Source: Marsupella aquatica (taxonomy: Eukaryota > Marchantiophyta). Taken from it: DNA of 64,000 nt. Below, one piece after another: positions 22,796-34,416 of this stretch. How positions within the stretch are numbered: position 1 is the first letter of the stretch; every line of letters starts with the position of its first letter. Position numbers and translations under genes: made by a program. The stretch covers positions 12,338,001 to 12,402,000 of the forward strand of contig OZ316891.1 in the NCBI GenBank assembly GCA_973895155.1, in the 5' to 3' direction. The notes beneath the pieces are model-generated. The model searched no databases and was not told the origin of the DNA. It was given only the letters and a program-made list of their open reading frames with translations.

Positions 22796-25700
22796 TCACA
22801 GTTCTTTCACGATCTTTCTGAAATCTTCCATGACTTTCTTTGGAAGGCCTAGTAACACGTTGATGCTCCTCCGTTCCTTGCCATGTGCGAGAAACAGGAC
22901 AATCTCTTTGTCTGGCAGGACAACAGGTCCTGCCTGTGACGGCTCTCCCCATCCGAAATCGGTAGTCTGAAACGGCAATCTAGACCACGTTGTGATGACC
23001 ATTGATGCCGCCAGGGCAGGCCTGGCGCGCGTCACTTCAAAGTAGTCGATTGCGGATCTCATATAACTGTCCACGATACCACCAATATCGCGAGTTAAGA
23101 TACATCAGTCTTTTTCAAAACTAACAAGGTGGATTGCAAATCTACTCAACTAAACAACTCGACAGTCTGAAACGTAGATAATTGAGCAATAAACAATTCA
23201 AACAAGAAATGGTGCATCACTAAGCGATTTGTTACTTTGTAGAACCCACCCGGCAATGACCATGCAAGAGCAAGCCTCACTAGATTTCGGGCGTTCATTG
23301 CAACATCAATCAGAGAAGATGCCCTTTCAACTGTAGCACTACTCTGGGAAAACTGAGGTCAAGAAAAATTTAATAAAATAATGACAGCTTGCGTGTGTCG
23401 CGAGGATGACTTTGCCGTATTGAATTGTATGCCAGGGTGCGGGATTCATGGCCCGGCCGTAGTCAACGACTGGTTTGCTACCCAACGTGTCCATTCTAGA
23501 ACTGGTGTCTTCAGTGGGGCATAGCTCCCCAGTCTTATCCTTGGTAATTCATGAATGGGATAATGAAGTGGAAAAATATTAAAGAAGGGGCAAGCAAAAC
23601 CGAACACAAAATCCTAACTTAACAAAAGTTTGGTCTACCTCTCTACCAAAAAATGAAAAGATTAGATTGGGAGATTCTAAATTAGAATTTGAGACGGGAA
23701 AAGAAGAGTCTAAATCGGACGATATTCCAGGTGCATGTAGTGTTCTCATAACTCTTGGATCGATCGATTACGACAACTGATATCTAGTACTCACATAATT
23801 TTCGGGTGACCAGTTTGTTCAATTAAAATTCAATGCTAGTTTTAAGAAGTTTCTTATAGAGCTCTGACGGACGACCTTAGAAGCAAAACCAGGCATGGCG
23901 CTAAGACACGTATTCAGAAAGTGAGCAGTTCGGGCATTGCATTATGCAGCATTGTGCTGTAGAGCACATTTCGGACGTGCAAACTCAACGTTGTTTGGAA
24001 CGCACCTGTCGTTAATGAGAGCGATGGCGTCCTGCACCAACTTTACGGCGTGATGGAGAGGTTTCTCGCACAGATCAGCAGATGTGGACATGGCGTAAGT
24101 GAGGACGATGCCATTTCCCATGTAGCCTTTGGGAATGGGTGGGGAGAACTTTGAACGCCCATCAACTGCAAAGTACAGCCGAGTCTTCTGCTCCGGTTCC
24201 ATTTTCAACGCCATAGTCCGTGCCTTCCATACAATCCCGGAAAGAACCTGAGCAAAGATTAAACAAACTTACTTCCGTTAATCATTTGCAACCAGTCATG
24301 GACGAGGTCTGTCAAATTTTCAAACAAACACAGATCTGGGCAGCGTGGCATGAACTGAGACTGCGCAGTGAGCCAGGTCCTAGTTCCCAGGAGTAAATTA
24401 ACTACCGGGAATACTCCCTGTAGACGACCACAACAAAGCATCTGGATGTCAAAGATGAAGCTATATACATGTGATCAAAAGGCAACCGAAAGGACTGCTT
24501 CGTTCAGCAAGATGGACGAGGAGTTATTCGCTGCCTTCGTTAAGATGAGAGCTTGGAAAACATACCGTAGCGTGATATGTCGTGTGCTGGCTATTTCATA
24601 CATGGTTCCGCCCAAAAGGACTTCGTCTCACTTCGTCTCACTTCGTACAGACATAAGATACGCAAAGCGAGGAGACCTTGTTTTGCTAGGACCATCAAGA
24701 TAGACGTATGTATTCTACGACCATCATCAATATATGAATTCATGCATATCATCTTCTCACCTCAAATGTAGTGCAGCTCTTCATATCACCCTCAGCCATG
24801 ACATTCTTCTTGAGGACGTCCATGTCTGCTGGAGTGAAGCAAAAGGAGTCATGTACAATCTCGTTGATAATGAGATGGCCATCTTTGGAGAGATTTTCGA
24901 TCTCGGCGAATTCATCGTGGGGGTACTCGATCTGAGGGGGAGACCGGGCCTTGAGGATAGTGCGGTCGAGGAAGGGAGGGTTGGAAACGGGGAGCCCCCG
25001 GGCAATTTCACTCCATGACCTGTTAAACTCGATTGCTCCTATTCCATCAAACATTGAGTGCTGATTAGCTAACCCGAAGCAAAACCCTCCACATCTGAAC
25101 TTCGTCACCTGCACAACCACGCATTTCCATGTCAGAAATGTAGGAATCTTGTCATTCACTCCCCATTCAGAGATTTACACTCGTAAATCTCGACAAATTT
25201 TCCAAGGGCATTCTGCGTCCCACATCTTACGAGTGCTTCTTCCCACACTTAACCGTGGAAGTTGTGTCTGACATCCCCTCGACTGCATCCCGAGCCCTCC
25301 TTGGCTAGAGATCACAGGCTCAGCGTGGTGTAACATGAAAATAGAACAATGCTATAACTGGGTTTGCTGAGGATTTAACCCATTCTGCCAGATGTCAACA
25401 CTCTCGAAGAAGCATCGAAGAAGCAGAGTGGATGACATTGTTATGTCGTGGAATTGATGAAAGTGTCTCCACAAGTTAGTTGTTGTCGTATCATTCTACA
25501 TTTAGTTGCCTTCCTCACACATTCCATGTGGCTTCAGTGGACTAAACAGGGGAATATGTGCGGAAAATACACGGTACTGCATGGTAACTGCATGGTAGAA
25601 AGTGTCGTCATACTGAGGATGGAGTTCCAGTCCCGAGTCCCGTCCTTACGGAACTGGTTCCTTCTCAATGCTGCCCACTAAACATTGCGTTGAGCGACTA

Positions 25701-26710
25701 AGTACAACCCACAACCCTTCCACTTCCAACTCAGTGAGACTTACATCGAGACGGAGAACAGAATCGCCTCTACAAACATTGTGGGAAGTACCTAGGAAGT
25801 ACCCAGGAGTGCCATTCCTGGACATTGCACTTCACAACTGTGCATGCTTGCATTGTACGTCCTCAGATGCTGAGGACTCGAGAGACTGAATAACATCAGC
25901 TCTACTTAATTCCTACCAAAGCTCTCCGTTTACGACTATTCGAAGATACCTTGGGCAGAGCAGCACATTACAAAATACGTACCACTGCGCACTTTAAGAG
26001 ATGTAGATGACCATTTTCAAAGCACTGTTTAGGTCCGCATTACCGCAGCTTAAGAAAATCTTAAACCCAGATGAAAACATGCACTTCGAGCGAAGGTCGC
26101 GGTTGAGCAGCATTACTGAAAAGTCAAGACTACCTTTTTCGGAGGAAAAGAAACCATCTTTTAAGGAAATACCGTTAAATCCGGCAAAAAAAAAGAGCAG
26201 TTGGTTTCTCTGTACACTCGGACCAAAGCAGTGGAACGTCTAGCTAGTGCAATGCGAGGAAGGCCTCACCTGCACAGTGACGAGTGGAGCCTCGAAAATA
26301 TTGGCGGCATCCGGCGTTGTGTATACCAGTTCTTCCAAACGCTCATCAGGCTTCGAAATATCGCCCAAATCAGCAATGCTGGATTCAGTGGAGGCCTCGA
26401 CGAACACCACCCCTTGAGAGTTGTAGTTCACCTGCAGCTTGCCGTCCACGCTGATGCCCAGCCGACCGGCAAGAGGGTAGTATAAGTCAAGCAACTTGAC
26501 CAAAGACTCTTTGACAACTTTGGCCGGATCAGCCCTCACCTCTTCTTTGGCATGGTACAGGCTAACAGTTTTCACGACCATGCATGTGTTCTGGTCGAGA
26601 TTGGTCAGGTAGTAGACGTGGTCCTCCCTCGGTGTTTCCGGAAGAACCGACTCGACCTTCCCAATTGTGACCGAGAGCTTCGGGGCTGCTGGCACCTTCT
26701 CTGCCACCAT
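22796..26710 (-). CDS. HHT1-like: BAHD acyltransferase, omega-hydroxyacid/fatty-alcohol hydroxycinnamoyltransferase-like
   Basis: Four exons read on the minus strand: 26710-26270, 25108-24761, 24247-24006 and 23066-22796. All introns are GT-AG and the frame is continuous (phases 0, 0 and 2), giving 433 aa, the usual BAHD length. Exon 2 carries the catalytic HxxxD motif as HSMFDG; exon 3 has the conserved VDGRSKF and a GNG motif (YMGNG); exon 4 has the structural DFGWG motif and the ending [15 protein letters not shown]. These stretches and the YFEVTRARP segment match the plant subgroup containing Arabidopsis HHT1/ASFT, which moves feruloyl or caffeoyl groups from CoA onto omega-hydroxy fatty acids or fatty alcohols for suberin and related barriers. 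Expected location is cytosolic. The start Met at 26710 is followed by a normal BAHD N-terminus and no leader peptide. The substrate is inferred from subgroup resemblance, not shown. Confidence 0.93.
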
Positions 26711-26955
26711 TGTGGATAGTGGATATCAGCAAGCCAGGCTACGTTTCACTGCACTGGACTGCACTGGACGGGTGGAAGTGTGCCTTCGAAAAACTGTCCA
26801 CTCCTTTCAACAGTCGTCGTAGAAGGTACCGCTGACTCTGCACTTCCGAGTGTACCTGACAATTCTTCCAGTCCGACGAAGATCAAACGAAGAGAAATGC
26901 AAAGCTCAAACTCCACACTCCCGTCAGAGTCTCTGTTTCTCGATCTCTCTCCCTC

Positions 26956-27145
26956 TCACAACTCAACTGGGAAAGGTACATATACGTATCTCGCAAGCCG
27001 CTTGAACTGATGCCACAAGCATTGCGATGCACACAGCTCACACTCCTTTCAGACTCGCTGTTTCTCTTTCTGTGTGACAACTCAACTATGAAAGGTAAAA
27101 ATACGTATCTCGCAAACCACTTGAACTGATGCCACCAAGCATTCC
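26956..27145. repeat. 119-bp direct duplication upstream of the BAHD gene
   Basis: A block starting acaactcaact and containing tacgtatctcgcaa and cttgaactgatgccac occurs at about 26958 and again at about 27077. Both copies carry the palindrome tacgta. They lie about 250-430 bp upstream of the BAHD start codon, where promoter elements would be expected. Confidence 0.75.
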
Positions 27146-27386
27146 GAAATCTATTTACTAGTATCTACATTTGGTTTCTCTTGTTTTAGCGAATTCTCAC
27201 AAATGGCCAGTCTGTCTCAGCTACTTGTCAGCTCCAAAGGCTCTCAGGAATGCAAATGCACACAGTGTCGTACACGTCTATCGCAACACTGACCTTTCGA
27301 ACTCATCACTTCTGAAGATCCAGCTTTAAGTTATTAGCTCTGAAATTGAGTCCACCAAAACTCTCGGACCGAGGAGAAAGCAATCC

Positions 27387-27580
27387 TTATCGAGCTGCGG
27401 CAATTAATTGCGATTGAGTACAATCCACGACTGCACTCTGAGACGATGGCCGGAGAGGCGGAGAGGGAAATCCTCATCGAGCTGCGGCAATTAATTGCGA
27501 TTGAGTACAGTACGCGACTGAACTCTGAGACAAGGAGAGGGCAATCCTGATCGAGCTGCGGGACTTAATTGCGCTGCAGG
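27387..27580. repeat. three direct repeats of about 75-87 bp upstream of the BAHD gene
   Basis: The block atcgagctgcggcaattaat starts at 27389 and 27476, with a diverged third copy at about 27550. Each is followed by a similar gcgattgagta or related tail and then ctctgagac. They lie about 0.7-0.85 kb upstream of the BAHD start codon. Confidence 0.75.
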
Positions 27581-27599
27581 CTCGAGCTCAGACTCGAAT

Positions 27600-28223
27600 C
27601 AGAGGGGGCCAGAGGGGACCACTAGCCATCTATATCTCAACAACCAGCATTAAGACGCATCCACCGACTTCTCTGTCCCTCACCTCACTCCTCTCGCTAG
27701 ACAAGTAGACAGTCCTTCATGTGATTATCATTATGTGGTTTCTGTCTCTCACGTACCTGTGAATTCTGTCTATCACCCATGATTTCATTACTTTCAACCA
27801 CATTTGACTACTTTAGAGGATTAGAGACCATCACTTGAGTGAAGGGCAGCGATCTTCCGCCGCGTGGTATTGACCAAAAAGTTAGTGTAAATTTTTGCAT
27901 TAAATTTCTTGCAAGTTGAAGTGTAAATCAGTAAATGAGTAAATAGTATGGACATAAATGTTTGATATTGCTACTCATGGGCAAAATTATCGTTCCGGTA
28001 ATTACGCATCCCAATGGGACAATATAGGGTGCACTATGAATAACGCTCAGGAAATAGAGGAGAAATTTTGGGTTTCTCAAGGATTGGACAGTTAGTGATT
28101 TAAGGAGAATGTTTGGGTTTGTCATGGAATCAAGTGACATCCTAGCCGCATATTGTCACAATTTGATGTGGAACAAGACTGCACCTATTAACCAGGGTTC
28201 TTTGCCCTAGGTTTTCATACACA
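27600..28223. other. intergenic, no gene seen
   Basis: No recognisable coding frame or RNA. The sequence becomes AT-rich toward 28.2 kb. Confidence 0.4.
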
Positions 28224-28586
28224 ACTACACTGTTCATGGTAATTAGTGGGACTAACATTAATTTGAGAGTGCTTATTTCCAGGGTCTACTTGGAAATTAA
28301 TGTTAGTCACATTAATTTTGTGCTAACACTATTTTTGCACACATAAATTAGTGTTATTGTAATCTTAAAATTAAAAAAATAGACAGAAAAATAATTTTGA
28401 AAAAATTTAACAATTAGTGTTACTTTGAACTCAAGATCATCCATTTTCTACAAATAATTTAAACTAAAGTAAGGAAAAATTTGTGTTGTGAATAGACAAA
28501 AATTAGTGTTAACCATAATTAGTGTTACACTAATTTTGTATTAACACTAATTCTTATATAACACTAATTAAGGTGAACAGTGTAGT
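28224..28586. mobile_element. AT-rich MITE (about 363 bp)
   Basis: The left end reads actacactgttcatggtaat and the reverse complement of the right end reads actacactgttcaccttaat. The match of about 25 bp includes the following tagtg. The interior is AT-rich, full of attagtgtta words in both orientations, and has no coding frame. If the true ends are cactg...cagtg, the element is flanked by TA on both sides, which would fit a Stowaway/Tc1-mariner MITE. The flanking bases are themselves complementary, so the exact end is uncertain. Confidence 0.65.
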
Positions 28587-29759
28587 CCTCCAGGCCTGAA
28601 TGATGAAAGAATGGAGGGACAAACCAGGCAGAGGATTATTGTACCTCCAAAGTAGATCTTCCACCCAATTGACAATGCCATGTTGGCAGAAAACTGCCAA
28701 AACCAGGGCCCCATCTAGGTTTTGGTAGTCCCCAAAATGAAAGTTGTCTGCACTTTAACGCAAAAATGTAGCCAAGACAGTTTGAATCAACGGTGAAACC
28801 TATTTTGTCAGAGGAAATGACACAAACCAAAATGAAAAATAAATTGCAAAATTATAAGAGGGTTCAATTCAAATGCACATGGATAGAAATATAAAGGAAA
28901 GACTTCCATTTGGACAAATCAGCACTGAGACAAAGACACGTGATGTACGCTCTGAGCAGCACCTAACGGTGACTTGTCCATATACAGGGCAGTTTCAAAA
29001 TTCAACCAATAAAATCCCGCAATTTGTAGTTGGTATCGTGGCTTCTCTGTGCTTTTTGGTTGGCTTTAGTGGATTATAAGAACCTTGAAGTTTCTAGTAA
29101 CAGGGCATTGGGGGGCCACAAGGCCCCAAAGAATGAGGGGGGGCTTCATTGAGGTGTTTTTATTGCCATGATGCCCTTGTAACAGGGCATTAATGCACTT
29201 AACAGTCGAAGAGATCTTTTGTCATTTTGTCTTCAATATTTTTAGCAATTAAAGGAGGAGTTTCAATGCACCCTTCCAAAATTGGACTGTGCATTCTTCT
29301 CCATAAAAGCACTGAACATTACAAGTGAAAAATCACGAAGGGCATTCTGGTGATACAAATCCAAACACATTGGCCAAGGCTCCCATCTGTCCAGACAACC
29401 TTCTGGGTGGATCTTACTATGACAATAGACTTAGGACTACGGTAGCACATGCGCTTAGTCTAATGAATCAGTAGCCAAACTGGGTGGAGTTAAGTGCCCC
29501 ATTTCAAAGTCAGTTGACAAATTTCTTTCTAAAGCATCATATTTGTTATCTACATTTCATGTGTCAAAGGGCACTTATGGCGATGGACAGTGGCCCCTCC
29601 TGCATCTTCAGGACTGATGGACTTGATAGTACGATGCATCCAATACTTGACCAGGCCCTTCAGAAGATGGCTCGTCAGATGTTCATAAAATGCAATAACT
29701 CTGTAGCACTCGTATTCATAGTTCACAAAGCCTACACATGGCGCCATTGCTTGACTTGG
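28587..29759. other. intergenic, no gene seen
   Basis: Short unrelated frames only. aacagggcatt occurs at 29099 and 29170 as part of a small direct repeat. Confidence 0.4.
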
Positions 29760-29957
29760 GGTGCCACTTTGACTTACAGATTGATAATTTTTTATATAGA
29801 CATGATATGGCATGACCACAGTGGCAAAATAGTTTAGACAATCATAGCTGATGAATGGGGTGCCACTTTGACTTATAGATTGATAATTTTTTATATAGAC
29901 ATGATATGGCATGACCACAGTGGCCAAATAGTTTAGACAATCATAGCTGATGAACGT
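29760..29957. repeat. 99-bp tandem duplication
   Basis: Two adjacent copies of a 99-bp unit start at 29760 and 29859 (ggtgccactttgactta) with only a few differences. As 99 is divisible by three, frames remain open through it on both strands, which explains the otherwise misleading 147-codon frame at 29550-29993 on the minus strand. Confidence 0.9.
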
Positions 29958-30674
29958 CCTTTTTCTAACATAGTGCCAGAAGATAATGGGCAATGCTCAG
30001 ATTGTACATTTCAAATGTTAATTTTTTTAAGTGCCTCTGTGAAGATTGTGCATTTCGATGTGCTTACTATAATACGACATGAGTCACCAATACTTTGTCC
30101 ATCGTATGCTCTCTGGTGCTCACATCTATTTTATTCGTGTAAACCTATTATCAGGAGTAGTGGCACAAGACTTCAATAACGTGCACTGAACAATGGATCC
30201 TGACTCCTACAGACAGAAATCAACGCTGCTACTTTGGGGAATCCAAAATATAGATCTCTCTGCCCACCGCACATGACACCAAACAATTGCTATGGAAAGA
30301 AGTCAAGTTACATTGGGAGCCTAAAATCCTGAAGATGTATCCAAGGTAGGGTGGTTGAGGGGTAGTCCTTTTGCACACCGTGCAATTTGGGGGAGGAGAT
30401 ACATGTGTATGGGTGATGAAGGGGTGGGTCATGGACCTGGTTTTCTCGGTATTTAATCAACTGAACAAGTGAACTCTTAGGATTGGGACTTGGTTGCATG
30501 CGATGTGTATTCAGCCCGATATTCAGAGGCAGGGTAGTCCGGAACCTTAGAGCCAAATATAGGAAATATATAGGGAAAATATGGGTGGAATAGTACACCA
30601 TACAACACGAGGGATGGTGAAAAACTTTGCGAGACAACTGAGGAAGAGGGAAGGAAAAAGCTTCGCTCGGTATT

Positions 30675-30860
30675 CTTTTGACCAAAGCTTTATTCACAAA
30701 CTGTTACTAGATTTAGTGTCTTTGTGCAATTTTTTATTCTTTGGACCAAAGCACTCTTTATTCGCCTGGATTTAGTGTCTTTGTCTATTTTTTATTCTTT
30801 GGACCAAAGCACTCTTTATTCACCAACTGTTACTAGATTTAGTGTCTTTGTGCATTTTTT
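30675..30860. repeat. tandem repeats of about 60-75 bp
   Basis: The phrases ttctttggaccaaagcactc and atttagtgtctttgt recur through this stretch as three degenerate units, each made of a gaccaaagc block, a ttattc block and a ggatttagtgtctttg-like block. There is no coding potential. Confidence 0.75.
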
Positions 30861-30989
30861 TATATTTGCGGTAACTGAGGAGGGAAATGAAGCTTTGGTC
30901 ACTCTACTTGTGACCAAAGCGCTCAGGCTATTATATTCTTGGTTACATTTTCTGTCTTTGTGCGTTTCCTCTAGCAGTATGGTATGGTA

Positions 30990-33105
30990 GGCTTACACTT
31001 TGTGTAATTTCTGTTAGCAGTATGGTAGGCTTTAAAATCTGGGAAAGACAACATTGAGCCGCCCCATGAGGCAGAGGTTATGGTGGCACCTCAATCTCAA
31101 AGCATATATCCCTATTCCTGCACTCTTGATAAGCCGCCATGTGGCATGCAACAGCCATGGCCAAGTCAAGCCCCAAGGCCGCTCCCCATCACTGGTTGTT
31201 TTCCAGAAATTCAGACTAACACCTAAAGATGCCAAAAATTGTTTAACGCAATTGGTTACGTGTTGAGACTAGAAAGAGGGAGGGGGGCGCTCCCACAACT
31301 TTTACTACAATTCCCTAAAAGCTTGATTTATGGGAAAAGGTTATCCGAGTTTGGCAAGTGCTGAGACTCCCTACTACACAAGTTGTACCTAGAGAGTCAC
31401 ACTGCAGTAAACAGCGCTAACCGTACAAAACTTCCTTTACTAAAATCCGTTTTGTATAACCATCCTTCAAGGACATAAACACTAGACGAAGCCATGAGCT
31501 GCACTTACGTTTTCTGCACAGAATTGGTACAGCTGTATTGGACTGCTTGCATGAGCCGGTTCCCTCGAATTAGTCACGTTTTCCATCACTCATGTGCTGC
31601 AATTGGGGAGCAGGACTGGAGCACTCTGAACCACGCTTGTACCCTGCTTGTACTCTTTTGGATCACGCAAATAAACTTTATGTATGGCTGGCCCATCCTA
31701 CTCTACCACTAATTTTCAGTATTGGAACATTAAAAATAATTAACAAATATATATATCTTACTAGAAAATTAAATGTAATGATAACTGTAAAGCCCGGATG
31801 AATTTTCAAAGATTACATGGAGAACATCTGAAAATGCTTGGACACTTTTTTTATAATTTTGAAATGTGATCTGTGTAAACATGCTCTTGGCTGTTTGTGT
31901 TTCAATGAGTCTACCCAAGTTGTTGCTCACGCGCAAACTACTGAGAGAGTCTTTCACAACAATTGAACTGTCTATTGACAGTTGGTTTATGATATCTGGC
32001 CATTTTCAGTTTCATCAGAAATGGAGCAAATGACCTCAGGATAAAAACTTTGTCAAGTAATGTATTGGACATCAGAAAATATATTGGCATAATTTGGATG
32101 TAATAGAGATCCAAAAGTTGTACAAATAAATGCACAAGTATGTCAAATACCAGATGCACAAGTATGTCAAATACCAGATGCACAAGTATGTCAATACCAG
32201 ATGCAATTTACAGTTTGTAGGAGTGCATGAAAAACTACTCAGGACATCCTTCTCAATAGTGAAGTATCCTCCCAAAAGAAATTGGTCACTTTTTCTTTGT
32301 AGAGTAACATGAAAGACTGCTTTAAGCAATCCATGAGAATAGGCAGGACAAACCCTTGGTCCATCCAGGGCTTTATTGTAGTTTCATTATTGATAAAGTG
32401 AGAAAAAAAATTAGGCATGAATAGTGAAACACTGACCATAAAAATAAGGAAAAGAGGGGTAAGGTACTTGCACACAGGGCTCTACTGTCAAGTATGGATC
32501 ATTTACCCTAATGAGATCCATTGGTACATAATTCTTATAATAAGGAGCTTCAGGGTCAGCTTTAGTGCTCAGCAGGATGGTTGATGGGTAGGTTGGGGAT
32601 GGAATGTGGAGTATTAGAAGCTCATAGTAGACAGCAGCCTTTTACAAAGCGGGTGCTTGAGAAAGTTTATGGGGGTTCAGTGTATCTTCAAAAAGTTAGG
32701 AAGTACAAAGATATATATTTCATTAAAGCAATTTAAAAATTAAATAATTACTTCTGGAAAATAGCAACCCTGAGGAAGAGTCAGGTGGATTACCCGTAAG
32801 GATAAGGAGACATCAAAAGAATTACAATGATTATTACAAACCTGAGGAAGAAGGGGGTATGCTTAATATTATGACACTTTGTCGTATTGTTCCATGTAAG
32901 CTATCACGCAACATGATGTCGAGAAAATTGACTTGATTTCTGTTTGCATACCAAGTCCTTCATCAAGGATTGGTCACGCACTGATGATCTGATGATAACT
33001 GAATTTCCTTGAGCTGTCCTCCCACTCCAGTTATTCTCTTTCCTCCGTGGTCCGACTCTTTCCTTTCCATCTCTCTTCTGGACCATTTTTAAGGAAACCA
33101 AATTG
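30990..33105. other. intergenic, no gene seen apart from the 24-bp repeat
   Basis: AT-rich DNA with short chance frames. No gene, RNA or mobile-element boundary is recognisable. Confidence 0.4.
32130..32206. repeat. 24-bp tandem repeat, three copies
   Basis: atgcacaagtatgtcaaata starts at 32130, 32154 and 32178. The third copy lacks one A. Confidence 0.9.
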
Positions 33106-33505
33106 TGTAAAAAATATCTTAGGTCCTAGGATATTAGATCTAGTCATAAGAATATTTTGTATGAGTAACTCAGAAAACTTTCTTAGGTCTTAGGCATCAC
33201 GAATGACTTTCCTATCAAGAATGTTTTTCATGTATTTATCAACGGTGAATACAGGTTCGAAAAAGGATCTTAGCGTGTTTAGTTGAGCCAAGAGAATGAG
33301 TTATCACTTTTTTTTCCTCTTTCCTCACCAAAGTTCTCCCAGAAAAAACTTGCCATTGGCGAGCGAAATGAAGGATAACAAGTACACTTGGAAAGCGCAG
33401 TACAATGGAAAGTTGTATTGATGTGTTCGGGAAGAATGAATCATTCATAAAAAGAGAATTAATAGATTATTCTTTGAATAAATTAGTTATGATGATTTAC
33501 TTCAC

Positions 33506-33540
33506 GGGCGAGGTCTCTAGTTCAAGTCCAGGATAGCCCA
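33506..33540 (+). pseudogene. trnI-GAU: plastid-like trnI-GAU 3' exon remnant
   Basis: Matches the T-arm and acceptor half of plastid tRNA-Ile(GAU), gggcgaggtctctagttcaa onward to ggatagccca. It differs from the usual plastid sequence by changes such as ctggtt to ctagtt and atggccca to atagccca. The 5' exon is absent from the window, so no tRNA can form. Confidence 0.85.
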
Positions 33541-33606
33541 GCTGCGCCAAAGTAATTGGAAATAGCATCTGATATGTTTCTGTATGCCACACTTGGCCTT
33601 GGTAAA

Positions 33607-33644
33607 GGGGATATAGCTCAGTTGGTAGAGCGCCACCCTTGCAA
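33607..33644 (+). pseudogene. trnA-UGC: plastid-like trnA-UGC 5' exon remnant
   Basis: ggggatatagctcagttggt onward to cttgcaa is the D-arm and anticodon half of plastid tRNA-Ala(UGC), followed directly by plastid intron sequence. The anticodon stem carries changes relative to the usual plastid form. The 3' exon is missing, so a scan that reads the D-arm as a nuclear tRNA would be misled. Confidence 0.88.
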
Positions 33645-33760
33645 TTGGGTGGTCATTGCTCTTACGGGTTGGATGCCTAATTGTCTAGGCGATAATTATA
33701 GTATTTTTTACCTAAACCTGTGGCTAACTCTTCCCCAACAATAGGAAAGATCTGCCCTTC

Positions 33761-34416
33761 CTTGTTCTTGAGTAGGCCTCGACTATTTTGGAATCTCAAT
33801 GTCTGAGTTCTCTGCGTTTCAAAACCTTCAGGAGTCTCCATACAATCATTCCCATAGCCTCCATACAATGCTTGATGTTTAGAAGAATGAGACGTTTTAC
33901 ATTATAGGAAGAAAGTACAGACAGAAAAGATGAAAAACGGCCAATGGGGCCAGGGAATTTTCTTTTTCGTACAAACATACTGAAATTGTCATGACCATAT
34001 TTCCACCTGGAATCGTGGCTGAATCTGTTACTAGATATTCAGAAGGGAAGGTGGAACAGACCACAAGACATCTTGACACCTGAGCATTCTAGGGCAGGAG
34101 CATACCCCACAATCTTGGTGGGTTCTTTCCTTTTTTCTGAAGAGGTACTGAACCTCAGAGTGTGTTGCAATTACTGCTAATGATATTTGAATGAAACCAA
34201 ACTCTACCACAGAGGATCCCTTTTTAGCTGGCTCTTCTGAGAAAAGAGTCTGTAGCCTCGTCAGAACCAAGAAGGATGAACTGAAGGTGCTGATAAAGCA
34301 CAGAGCTACGACGTGAATAAGTAAGTCCCCAGAAAGCACGAAAATAAGTAAGTCTCAGGCGCGCATATGGCAAGTATGCTGTTCCGCAGGCACCTTGAAC
34401 AGATGATGGCCGAAGG
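33761..34416. other. intergenic; 3' flank of the monophosphatase gene
   Basis: No coding frame recognised. The first hundred bases may still be diverged trnA intron. The part next to 34417 should hold the 3' untranslated region of the minus-strand monophosphatase gene. Confidence 0.35.

Larger units (their letters stand above)
33115..33760 (+). pseudogene. plastid-derived DNA (NUPT): trnI-GAU intron and 3' exon, spacer, trnA-UGC 5' exon and intron
   Basis: From about 33115 the sequence follows the 3' part of the plastid trnI-GAU group II intron, for example gatctagtcataag, aggttcgaaaaaggatct, gcgcagtacaatgg and gatgatttacttcacgg. Then come the trnI 3' exon (33506-33540), the short trnI-trnA spacer, the trnA-UGC 5' exon (33607-33644, ending cttgcaa), and the start of the trnA intron (tacgggttggatg, then taattgtctaggcg). 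The order matches the rRNA-operon spacer of plastid inverted repeats. It is diverged throughout, truncated at both ends and embedded in nuclear-looking DNA, so it is an old plastid insertion rather than a working tRNA locus. The right limit is approximate. Confidence 0.9.

Noticed and set aside
29550-29993. 147-codon minus-strand protein with internal repeat
   Set aside because: Its openness comes from a 99-bp duplication (33 codons); no homology or start context supports it.
33607-33680. Functional nuclear tRNA-Ala
   Set aside because: Only the 5' half is present and it runs into plastid group II intron sequence; it is part of an old plastid insertion.
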